From assembly GCA_017381835.1 (NCBI GenBank), contig JAFOBK010000025.1, positions 1 through 7,875 of the forward strand: DNA of 7,875 nucleotides, read 5' to 3'. A program made the position numbers and the translations under genes. Position 1 is the stretch's first letter. Each line of letters opens with the position of its first letter. The notes under the pieces are model-generated. The model was not told the origin of the DNA and did no database searches. It saw nothing but the letters and a program-made list of their open reading frames with translations. Origin of the DNA: Oscillospiraceae bacterium. GTDB lineage: Bacteria; Bacillota_A; Clostridia; Oscillospirales; Oscillospiraceae. Positions 1 through 4,924 of the stretch are shown here, in pieces.

Positions 1-996
1 ATCGACAGTATATGCACCAATGTGCTGGGTAATACCGCCTGCTTCGCCTGCGGTAACGGAAGTCTTACGGATTGCGTCCAGAGTGGAGGTCTTACCGTGG
101 TCAACGTGACCCATAACCACAACGACAGGAGCACGGGTCTCCAGCTCTTCTGCGGTATCCTGATGATCGTCAATGATCTTCTCTTCAATGGTGACGGTGA
201 TTTCCTTCTCGACCTTGCAGCCCAGCTCGGTAGCCACGAACTCAGCGGTATCGTAGTCGATAGCCTGGTTGATGCCGGCCATAACGCCGTTCTTCATCAG
301 GCACTTGATAACCTCGGCAGCGGTCTTCTTCATGCGGGAAGCCAGCTCGCCGACGGTGATCTCGTCGGGAATCTTAACAACAGTGGGAGCCTTGCGGGCA
401 ACCTCCATCTGGAGCTTGCGCAGCTTCTCCTGCTCTTCATTGCGGGCCTTATTGCCCTTGAACTTATTGTCCTTCTTGTTCTGCTGCTGACCCTTCTTGC
501 CGAACTTCTGCTTACCACCCTGGTAGTTCTGCACACGCTCGGAAACCAGATTGTCAACATCAGCAAAACGGTTGGTGTTCACCTGGACAGCAGAGGTGTC
601 GACCACGCGGCGCTCACGCTTACGCTCGGGCTCAGCGGGCTTCTGGGGCTGCTGAGGCTGTGCCTGCTGCTGAGGACGCTGGTTGTTATTCTGCTGCTGG
701 GGTCTGGGCTGCTGAGGACGCTGGCCACCCTGCTGCTGGGGCTTCTCGGCCTTGGGTGCTTCCTGCTTAGGTGCGGGCGCAGCCTTAGCCTGGGCAGTTG
801 CAAAGACCTGCTCAATGGAGCGGATCTGATTCTTCTGGGTCATGTAGTCAAACACGAAGTTCAGCTCCTCGTCGGTGAGAACCTGGGTGTTGGACTTGGG
901 CTTCTCAGTAACCTTGGCTACGACTTCTGCGATTTCCTTGGGTGCCACACCGAAATCTGTCGCAACCTCTTTCAAACGATACTTCACAAAACTCAT
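1..996 (-). CDS. infB: Translation initiation factor IF-2, N-terminal part (cut by window edge)
   Basis: IF-2 is the GTPase that brings initiator fMet-tRNA to the 30S subunit and promotes subunit joining. The frame is open for 332 codons from ATG 996 to the window edge, with no stop. Residues 1-55 form the first IF2_N helical domain. Residues 70-130 are a Pro/Gln-rich low-complexity linker, followed by a Lys-rich stretch to about 200. Residues 205-260 ([19 protein letters not shown]) are the second IF2_N domain. The G domain starts near 290: the P-loop GHVDHGKT is at 296-303 and the switch region [10 protein letters not shown] at 320-329. The remaining G domain and C-terminal domains lie outside the window. 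The start is supported by GGAGGTG about 10 nt upstream. It is the fifth gene of the rimP-nusA-ylxR-ylxQ-infB operon, 109 nt after ylxQ, and that gap holds a long hairpin. Identification is firm. Confidence 0.97.
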   Translation of the reverse strand, partial: MSFVKYRLKEVATDFGVAPKEIAEVVAKVTEKPKSNTQVLTDEELNFVFDYMTQKNQIRSIEQVFATAQAKAAPAPKQEAPKAEKPQQQGGQRPQQPRPQQQNNNQRPQQQAQPQQPQKPAEPERKRERRVVDTSAVQVNTNRFADVDNLVSERVQNYQGGKQKFGKKGQQQNKKDNKFKGNKARNEEQEKLRKLQMEVARKAPTVVKIPDEITVGELASRMKKTAAEVIKCLMKNGVMAGINQAIDYDTAEFVATELGCKVEKEITVTIEEKIIDDHQDTAEELETRAPVVVVMGHVDHGKTSTLDAIRKTSVTAGEAGGITQHIGAYTVD

Positions 997-1019
997 ATAT
1001 CAATGCACCTCCATGTTGG

Positions 1020-1100
1020 GAGTTGACAATGTACAATTGACAATAGACAGTTCCGGAGGGATCCGGCAATTGTCCATTATCCATTGTCCATTATCAATTC
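1020..1100. repeat. Long imperfect hairpin in the ylxQ-infB gap
   Basis: Arms 1023-1057 and 1062-1097 are inverted repeats around a 4-nt loop (1058-1061). The loop-closing stem CCGGA/TCCGG is perfect. Further out, 24 of 30 aligned positions are complementary in DNA after allowing one bulged base. On the transcribed (minus) strand three of the six mismatches become G-U pairs, so the RNA could fold into a stem of about 35 bp. Each arm is itself built from short AT-rich units (ATTGTCCATTATCC on one side, TTGACAAT on the other). It fills most of the 109-nt gap and ends before the infB ribosome-binding site. It resembles small palindromic intergenic repeats of Clostridia, but copies elsewhere cannot be seen here. 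Confidence 0.75.
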
Positions 1101-1105
1101 GTTGC

Positions 1106-1519
1106 TTACTTCTTACCAAACCGCACATTCTTTTCATGTGCCTTAGCTTCCTTCTGACGCTGCTGGATCCGCTGGGCACGCTTGTCAAGAGAGGCCAGCG
1201 CTTCCTTGTGCTTCTCCGGTTCGCCCAAAGCTTTGACAAAAGCCAGCGCCAGGGCAGGGTCGGTAAAGGCAGCCATTGCCAGGCTGGTGCGGCCGATGGC
1301 CTCACCCAGCTGGTCTTTGGTAAAGGGAACTTTCATACACAATTGCTCGGTACCCGCCACAAAGCTCTTGGCTCTGCGCCAGCTGTGGTCACCGGCATCG
1401 CTGGCGACCAGGATGAGCCGGGCCTTTTTGGCTCTGGCTACGGCACCGACGGGCTCTTCGCCCAGTTCAATACGGCCTGCTTTCCGGGCCAGGGACAGAT
1501 AATTCAGGGCTTTATCCAT
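1106..1519 (-). CDS. ylxQ: L7Ae/L30e-family K-turn RNA-binding protein, YlxQ type
   Basis: A 137-residue member of the ribosomal L7Ae/L30e/Gadd45 family, which in this locus is YlxQ (also called RplGA), a presumed kink-turn RNA binder associated with ribosome or RNase P function. Residues 1-95 give the fold: ALNYLSLARKAGRIELGEE, then a strand (ARLILVASDAGD) and FTKDQLGEAIGRTSLA. Residues 96-137 are a charged, Lys/Arg-rich tail ending NVRFGKK, longer than the roughly 100-residue Bacillus protein. I chose ATG 1519, not the in-frame ATG at 1555, because GGAGG (1529-1533) lies 9 nt upstream and the first residues then match the family. The start overlaps the ylxR stop by 8 nt (AATGGATAA), consistent with translational coupling. 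The exact cellular role is not established. Confidence 0.92.
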   Translation of the reverse strand: MDKALNYLSLARKAGRIELGEEPVGAVARAKKARLILVASDAGDHSWRRAKSFVAGTEQLCMKVPFTKDQLGEAIGRTSLAMAAFTDPALALAFVKALGEPEKHKEALASLDKRAQRIQQRQKEAKAHEKNVRFGKK

Positions 1520-1784
1520 TAATACCCGCCTCCATTTCTTTTGCCAGCCGATCATATACTTCTTCGGGGATAGGCACTTCCAGGCTCCGTTCCAGAGCTT
1601 TGGACTTCTGCACCTTCTTCAGACATTCGGGGTTGGGGCAGATGTAGGCACCGCGGCCGTTCATCTTACCGCCGAAGTCCAGACTGACGATGCCGTCAGT
1701 ACCGCGGACAATGCGGATCATATCCCGCTTGGGTTTGCGCTCACGGCAACCCATGCATTGCCGCTGGGGAATCTTCTTTTGCAT
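1512..1784 (-). CDS. ylxR: YlxR/RnpM family (DUF448), RNase P modulator-type RNA-binding protein
   Basis: A 90-residue basic protein of the YlxR family, renamed RnpM in Bacillus subtilis after its reported binding to RNase P RNA and modulation of that enzyme. The family hallmarks are present: RQCMGCRERKPKRDMIRIVR (residues 8-27) and GRGAYICPNPECLKK (43-57). C10, C13, C49 and C54 form two Cys pairs that could bind a metal, though metal binding is only inferred. The Lys/Arg-rich surface fits RNA binding. The start ATG 1784 has AAGGAGGT about 6-7 nt upstream. It lies between nusA (116-nt gap holding a palindromic repeat) and ylxQ (8-nt overlap), the canonical Firmicute order. Length is normal for the family. 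Confidence 0.95.
   Translation of the reverse strand: MQKKIPQRQCMGCRERKPKRDMIRIVRGTDGIVSLDFGGKMNGRGAYICPNPECLKKVQKSKALERSLEVPIPEEVYDRLAKEMEAGING
1529..1533 (-). promoter_or_regulatory. Ribosome-binding site deciding the ylxQ start
   Basis: GGAGG on the minus strand, inside the last codons of ylxR, 9 nt before ATG 1519. No comparable site serves the upstream in-frame ATG at 1555, so this sets the start and gives an 8-nt overlap with ylxR. Confidence 0.75.
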
Positions 1785-1807
1785 AAGTTACCTCCTTAGT
1801 TTTCCTC

Positions 1808-1893
1808 GTCATTGCGAGGGCGCTTGCGCCCGTGGCAATCTCCTTCTTGAGATGGGGATTCCCACACCAGTGTGAGCACTGGCTCGGAATGAC
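1808..1893. repeat. 86-bp palindromic intergenic repeat between nusA and ylxR
   Basis: The element is bounded by inverted ends GTCATTGCGAG (1808-1818) and CTCGGAATGAC (1883-1893), complementary at 10 of 11 positions. Inside are two perfect hairpins: GGGCGC-TT-GCGCCC (1818-1831) and CCAGTG-TGAG-CACTGG (1867-1882). A weaker central pairing joins GGCAATCTCC (1834-1843) with GGGGATTCCC (1854-1863). The whole could fold as a four-way, cloverleaf-like structure on either strand. It carries no ORF. It begins 7 nt after the nusA stop and ends before the ylxR ribosome-binding site. From memory, GTCATTGCGAG...TGGCAATCTCC-type sequences recur between genes in Clostridia genomes, so I call it a MITE- or REP-like element. 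Confidence 0.8.
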
Positions 1894-1900
1894 AGTTTAT

Positions 1901-3010
1901 TTATTCTTCAGCCTGGGACTGAGGCTTGATATCGATCTTATAGCCGGTCAGGCGGGCAGCCAGACGGGCATTCTGGCCTTCCTTGCCGATTGCCAGGGAC
2001 AGCTGATCATCGGGAACGATGACACGGCAGGCCTTCTGACCGGGAACCAGAGAAACGGAAACTACATCGGCGGGGCTCAGAGCTGCCTTTACATACTGGC
2101 AGGGATCTTCGCTCCAAACAACGATGTCGATCTTCTCGCCGCACAGCTCCTCCACAACAGCGCCAACACGGCCGCCGCGGGGACCAACGCATGCGCCCAC
2201 GGGATCCACATTCTCCATGGTAGCACGGACAGCGATCTTGCTGCGGGAACCGGCCTCACGGGCAATGTTGCGGATCTCAACCTGGCCGTCAGCGATTTCG
2301 GGAGTCTCAAGCTCGAACAGACGGCGGACAACGTTGGGATGAGTACGGGAAACCTGGATCATGGGGCCGCGGTTAGCGCGGTGTACTTCCAGAATGTAAA
2401 CACGGATGGTCTGACCCACGGTGTAGGTTTCACCGGGGATCTGCTCGCTGGCACGCAGCACAGCATCGTTCTGCTCATTGCCCTGACCAATACGGACAAA
2501 GACATCGCCGGAAGGATCCAGACGCAGGACAGTACCCAGCAGCAGCTCCTGGCTCTTGGAGGAGTAGCTGTCGTAGATCACGCCGCGCTCTGCTTCGCGG
2601 ATGCCCTGGATAACCACCTGCTTGGCGGTCTGGGCAGCGATGCGGCCGAACTTGTTAATATCAACAGGGATGGTGATGGAATCGCCTACCTGAGCCTTGG
2701 GATCGATATTCTTGGCAGCATCGATGTGGATTTCCACAGCGGTGTCCTCAACCTCTTCCACAGCGGTCTTCAGCAGAGACAGGAACAGGCCCTTCTCGCT
2801 CAGGTCAACCACCACATTTTCTGCGGGAATATCACGATGGTCTTCGCGGTCCTTACGGTAAGCGCTGGTCAGAGCCTGCTTCAGACGCTCGACCATGTAC
2901 TCTACGGGGATACCCTTGATCTTTTCCAGCTCGCGCAGGCTTGCGAAAATCTCAGCGCCGATATCAACCTGAGGAGCGGCCTGCTTCTTGGACTTCGTAG
3001 TTCTTGCCAT
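1901..3010 (-). CDS. nusA: Transcription elongation/termination factor NusA
   Basis: NusA binds RNA polymerase and nascent RNA and controls pausing, intrinsic termination and antitermination. The 369-residue protein has the standard Firmicute layout. The N-terminal RNAP-binding domain spans about 19-140, with the signature FGRIAAQTAKQVV at 121-133. The S1 domain is about 154-222 (LLLGTVLRLDPSGDVFVRIG). KH1 is about 225-300, with its GxxG loop as GPRG at 276-279. KH2 is about 302-365, with GKEG at 342-345 followed by QNARLAARLTGYKIDI. It lacks the C-terminal acidic repeats of proteobacterial NusA, as is normal for Firmicutes. A Lys/Gln-rich 18-residue lead-in precedes the domain. ATG 3010 has AAGGAGG 8 nt upstream. 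It follows rimP by 57 nt. Confidence 0.98.
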   Translation of the reverse strand: MARTTKSKKQAAPQVDIGAEIFASLRELEKIKGIPVEYMVERLKQALTSAYRKDREDHRDIPAENVVVDLSEKGLFLSLLKTAVEEVEDTAVEIHIDAAKNIDPKAQVGDSITIPVDINKFGRIAAQTAKQVVIQGIREAERGVIYDSYSSKSQELLLGTVLRLDPSGDVFVRIGQGNEQNDAVLRASEQIPGETYTVGQTIRVYILEVHRANRGPMIQVSRTHPNVVRRLFELETPEIADGQVEIRNIAREAGSRSKIAVRATMENVDPVGACVGPRGGRVGAVVEELCGEKIDIVVWSEDPCQYVKAALSPADVVSVSLVPGQKACRVIVPDDQLSLAIGKEGQNARLAARLTGYKIDIKPQSQAEE

Positions 3011-3067
3011 TTTGTTTTTCCTCCTTTATGTGTAAAAACGCAAGGCTTATATTTATATGGTGTATGT

Positions 3068-3520
3068 TTAAAATTCTACGCGCAGGCGGACCAGAGCCAC
3101 CTGGGATTTTTCAAAAGTGAGGGTCTGCTTGCCGGCTTCCACGGTCACGCGGCCATCCTCGTAACCCCGCAGGATACCGGGGATCTCCTTCAGACCGTTG
3201 ACGGGACGGTAAAGCTTGACGAAAATGGGGCTGCCCATAAACTTCTCAAAGTCGCCGGGGCGCTTCAGGGGACGCTCAATACCGGCGGAGCACACCTCGA
3301 AATGATAGCTTTCCGCAATGGGGTCTTTTTCATCCAGAATGGGATCCAATGCACGGTGGACCTTTTCGCAGTCTTCAATGTCGATGCCGCCGTCCTTATC
3401 CAGGTAGATACGCAGGAACCGCTCGGAGCCTTCCCGAACATATTCCACATCCCACAGCTCGCAGCCGAAGCTCTCTACCACGGGTTTGGCGAACTCGGTG
3501 ACCAGATCAGTAATTTTCAC
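3068..3520 (-). CDS. rimP: Ribosome maturation factor RimP
   Basis: RimP (YlxS) assists 30S subunit maturation. The 150-residue length is typical. The N-terminal alpha/beta domain (about 1-82) contains GCELWDVEYVREGSERFLRI and the DIEDCEKVHRALDPIL helix. The conserved linker motif is CSAGIERPLKRPGDF (84-98 region; usual form SSPGI-RPL, here with Ala for Pro). The C-terminal SH3-like domain (about 95-150) follows, with IFVKLYRPVNG and GILRGYEDGRVTVEAG. The start codon is GTG (3518-3520); AGGAG lies 8 nt upstream and no better ATG aligns with the family start. It is the first gene of the operon, behind a clear promoter and a short structured leader. Confidence 0.96.
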   Translation of the reverse strand: MKITDLVTEFAKPVVESFGCELWDVEYVREGSERFLRIYLDKDGGIDIEDCEKVHRALDPILDEKDPIAESYHFEVCSAGIERPLKRPGDFEKFMGSPIFVKLYRPVNGLKEIPGILRGYEDGRVTVEAGKQTLTFEKSQVALVRLRVEF

Positions 3521-3544
3521 TAAAAATTCTCCTTTTTCAGTACA

Positions 3545-3570
3545 AAAGAGAGGGGCGAACCCCTCTCTTT
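3545..3570 (-). terminator. Leader hairpin ahead of rimP, possible attenuator
   Basis: A perfect 11-bp stem (3545-3555 with 3560-3570) closed by a 4-nt loop. On the transcribed strand it reads GAGAGGGG-UUCG-CCCCUCUC flanked by AAA and UUU, then continues UUUUGUACUG. The UUCG loop and GC-rich stem make it very stable, while the U-tract is short. This is the shape of a weak intrinsic terminator. It sits about 17 nt into the predicted transcript and ends about 24 nt before the rimP start codon, so it can only act on the rimP operon. Whether it terminates or merely protects the 5' end cannot be told from sequence. Confidence 0.6.
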
Positions 3571-3593
3571 GATGTCAATACTTACTTATGGGC

Positions 3594-3622
3594 ATTATAA
3601 CATCCCCAAAACTAATTTGCAA
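3594..3622 (-). promoter_or_regulatory. Housekeeping promoter of the rimP-nusA-ylxR-ylxQ-infB operon
   Basis: On the minus strand a -35 box TTGCAA (3617-3622, 4 of 6 to consensus) and a perfect -10 box TATAAT (3594-3599) are separated by exactly 17 bp. Transcription would start near 3587, leaving a leader of about 67 nt before the rimP GTG. The box match and spacing are good for a sigma-A-type promoter. No operator is obvious around it. Confidence 0.8.
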
Positions 3623-3707
3623 GAGGGTTTGCACAGTTTTTTCTGCAATTTTTCGACAAAACTTACAAATATCCAGCAAAAGTTAAGAAAAAACGGAATC
3701 AAAGACC

Positions 3708-4787
3708 TTAGAGCAGAGGCAATCCCTGCACATACTTATGATCCCAGTCGTCATCGAACAGACCCTTGGCGGGGGTACCGCTGAGCATATCGCCTGCCAG
3801 CTGACACAGCGCATCCACCGGCTCCAGGGATTCCACATAGAAGTCCGGCAGAGCGGAGTAGCCCATCTTTGCGCCTAAGATGGCGCCTGTGATAGCACCC
3901 ACGGCGCTGCTGTAACCGGAGTGGTTCACAGCGGTGATCATGGCAGTGTCAAAATCGTTTTGGTTGGCAAGGCTTGCGTAAATAGCGCCGGCAAGACAGT
4001 TCATGGCGCTGTAGCATTGCAGCTCCTCCATGACCTGGCTCATAGGTTCGGCAGCTTCCGCCCGGCGGACGGCGGCCTTCAATGTGGCGGCAATCTGAGC
4101 GGTTTCCGGGTATTTGCTCCGGAACTGCTGTTCCATGGCGGCAATGGCGGAGAGAAACTGGGTTTCCAGCGGGAGCTCAGGTTCCATGAGAATGCCGGTA
4201 ACAGCATAGGCAAGAACGGCAGCGGAGAGAAATGCGGTGGGATCTCCGTGGGTCAGGCTGATGATCTGGGCAGTCAGCTCGCCGATTTGGGGCGGGGTCA
4301 GCCGCTGGGAATTATAGAACATGCCTACAGATACCGCGGCGGTGAGAGAGCCGGGGGTGTTGTACTTGTTAGTCTTTTCGGGGAAACCCATGGCAGCCAG
4401 GCGCAGGGTGTCCAGCATACGGGCATCCCGGCAATGGCGGCGGCGGAAGGCAGGGAGCTTTGCCACCCAGCAGTAAGAATTTTCCGGGTCCCGGGCAAAC
4501 TGCTGGCTTCTGGTCCATTCCTTCAGACCCAGTTTCACATACTCCAGCTTTTTATCGCCCTTGCCACGGCTGACGCTGAGCAGCAGCGCATTGCAGATAA
4601 AAGCCGCCACCTGGGTATAGGAGGTGATCTCGGCATAGTCCGAGCGCAGATCATAGCCCAGCAAACCGTGGGGACCGTAGTTCTCCTGAATCTGCTCCCA
4701 GGTCATGTCATCAACGGGCATACCCATAGCATCACCTACCGCAAGACCCAATAAACAGCCCCGGTAAGCATCCAGCTTATTCGCCAT
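3708..4787 (-). CDS. ADP-ribosylglycohydrolase-fold protein with degenerate active site
   Basis: The 359-residue protein has the ADP-ribosylglycohydrolase (ARH/DraG) family layout. The N-terminal DAYRGCLLGLAVGDAMGMP (6-24) matches the family's opening helix and GDA-G-P motif. The middle is all-helical, including SLTAAVSVGMFY and ISLTHGDPTAFLSAAVLAYAV. The C-terminal AVNHSGYSSAVGAITGAILGA occupies 286-306. Family members normally coordinate two Mg2+ through a T/S-D-D-T motif and a C-terminal G-D-S/T-D-S/T motif. Here the first reads TSYT (55-58) and the second GYSS (291-294), so those aspartates are missing, while D19 remains. Hydrolase activity is therefore doubtful. The start ATG 4787 is set by AAGGAGGG at 4793-4800. 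It has its own AT-rich promoter region, stands alone between a secreted protein and the rimP operon, and has no clear terminator after its stop. Substrate unknown. Confidence 0.85.
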   Translation of the reverse strand: MANKLDAYRGCLLGLAVGDAMGMPVDDMTWEQIQENYGPHGLLGYDLRSDYAEITSYTQVAAFICNALLLSVSRGKGDKKLEYVKLGLKEWTRSQQFARDPENSYCWVAKLPAFRRRHCRDARMLDTLRLAAMGFPEKTNKYNTPGSLTAAVSVGMFYNSQRLTPPQIGELTAQIISLTHGDPTAFLSAAVLAYAVTGILMEPELPLETQFLSAIAAMEQQFRSKYPETAQIAATLKAAVRRAEAAEPMSQVMEELQCYSAMNCLAGAIYASLANQNDFDTAMITAVNHSGYSSAVGAITGAILGAKMGYSALPDFYVESLEPVDALCQLAGDMLSGTPAKGLFDDDWDHKYVQGLPLL

Positions 4788-4792
4788 GAGAT

Positions 4793-4800
4793 CCCTCCTT
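4793..4800 (-). promoter_or_regulatory. Ribosome-binding site fixing the ADP-ribosylglycohydrolase-like start
   Basis: AAGGAGGG on the minus strand, 5 nt before ATG 4787. The frame is open further upstream to a TTG at 4847, but that codon falls inside the candidate promoter and has no ribosome-binding site. Confidence 0.75.
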
Positions 4801-4815
4801 TCTGTGTTATTATAC

Positions 4816-4847
4816 ATTATAATATAATGAATACACTTAAAAAGCAA
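4816..4847 (-). promoter_or_regulatory. Candidate promoter of the ADP-ribosylglycohydrolase-like gene
   Basis: The minus strand has TTGCTT (4842-4847) 17 bp before TATTAT (4819-4824, 5 of 6 to -10 consensus). It overlaps a perfect TATAAT at 4816-4821, which would need a 20-bp spacer. A second TATAAT lies at 4809-4814 without a -35 box. The very AT-rich stretch between a terminator and the ribosome-binding site is the only place for a promoter, but the exact boxes are uncertain. Confidence 0.45.
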
Positions 4848-4855
4848 GATTTTTC

Positions 4856-4871
4856 GAGGCGGAAGCGCCTC
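4856..4871. other. Small perfect hairpin between terminator and promoter
   Basis: GAGGCG-GAAG-CGCCTC, a 6-bp perfect stem with a 4-nt loop. It lies between the CAP-gene terminator and the candidate promoter of the next gene. On the minus strand it is followed by GAAAAATC, not by a U-tract, so it is not a standard terminator in the direction of the genes. Function unknown. Confidence 0.4.
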
Positions 4872-4880
4872 CCATGCCCT

Positions 4881-4914
4881 AAAATGAACCCCGGCAGAAT
4901 GTATCCTGCCGGGG
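4881..4914 (-). terminator. Intrinsic terminator after the CAP/Ig-like gene
   Basis: CCCCGGCAG (4889-4897) pairs with CTGCCGGGG (4906-4914), a perfect 9-bp stem with an 8-nt loop, starting about 10 nt after the gene's TGA stop. On the minus strand it is followed by TTCATTTT, an interrupted but T-rich tail. It probably ends the CAP-gene transcript. Confidence 0.7.
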
Positions 4915-4924
4915 GTATCACAGA

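Noticed and set aside
22..1026. Long open frame on the plus strand opposite infB, Leu/Gly-rich
   Set aside because: It is antisense to a certain infB, has no ribosome-binding site or family match, and its Leu/Gly runs are the reverse complement of the Gln/Pro and Lys codons of IF-2.
1520..1555. Upstream in-frame ATG for ylxQ adding 12 residues
   Set aside because: It has no ribosome-binding site and would overlap ylxR by 44 nt; ATG 1519 has GGAGG at 9 nt and matches the family start.
1832..3523. A 563-codon open frame on the plus strand spanning nusA and rimP
   Set aside because: It runs opposite two unmistakable genes and a palindromic repeat, with no recognisable domain; it comes from codon bias of the sense strand.
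3623..3707. A terminator for the ADP-ribosylglycohydrolase-like gene
   Set aside because: The gap is AT-rich with T-runs but has no GC-rich stem before them; read-through into the rimP operon remains possible.
3921..4754. A 277-codon plus-strand open frame opposite the ADP-ribosylglycohydrolase-like gene
   Set aside because: The minus-strand frame has a strong ribosome-binding site and family motifs; the plus frame has neither.
4788..4847. A 20-residue N-terminal extension of the ADP-ribosylglycohydrolase-like protein from a TTG codon
   Set aside because: The TTG lies in the AT-rich promoter stretch with no ribosome-binding site; ATG 4787 has AAGGAGGG at 5 nt.
4856..4871. GAGGCG-GAAG-CGCCTC hairpin as a second terminator of the CAP gene
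   Set aside because: On the minus strand it is followed by an A-run and not T residues; the 4889-4914 hairpin is the better terminator.
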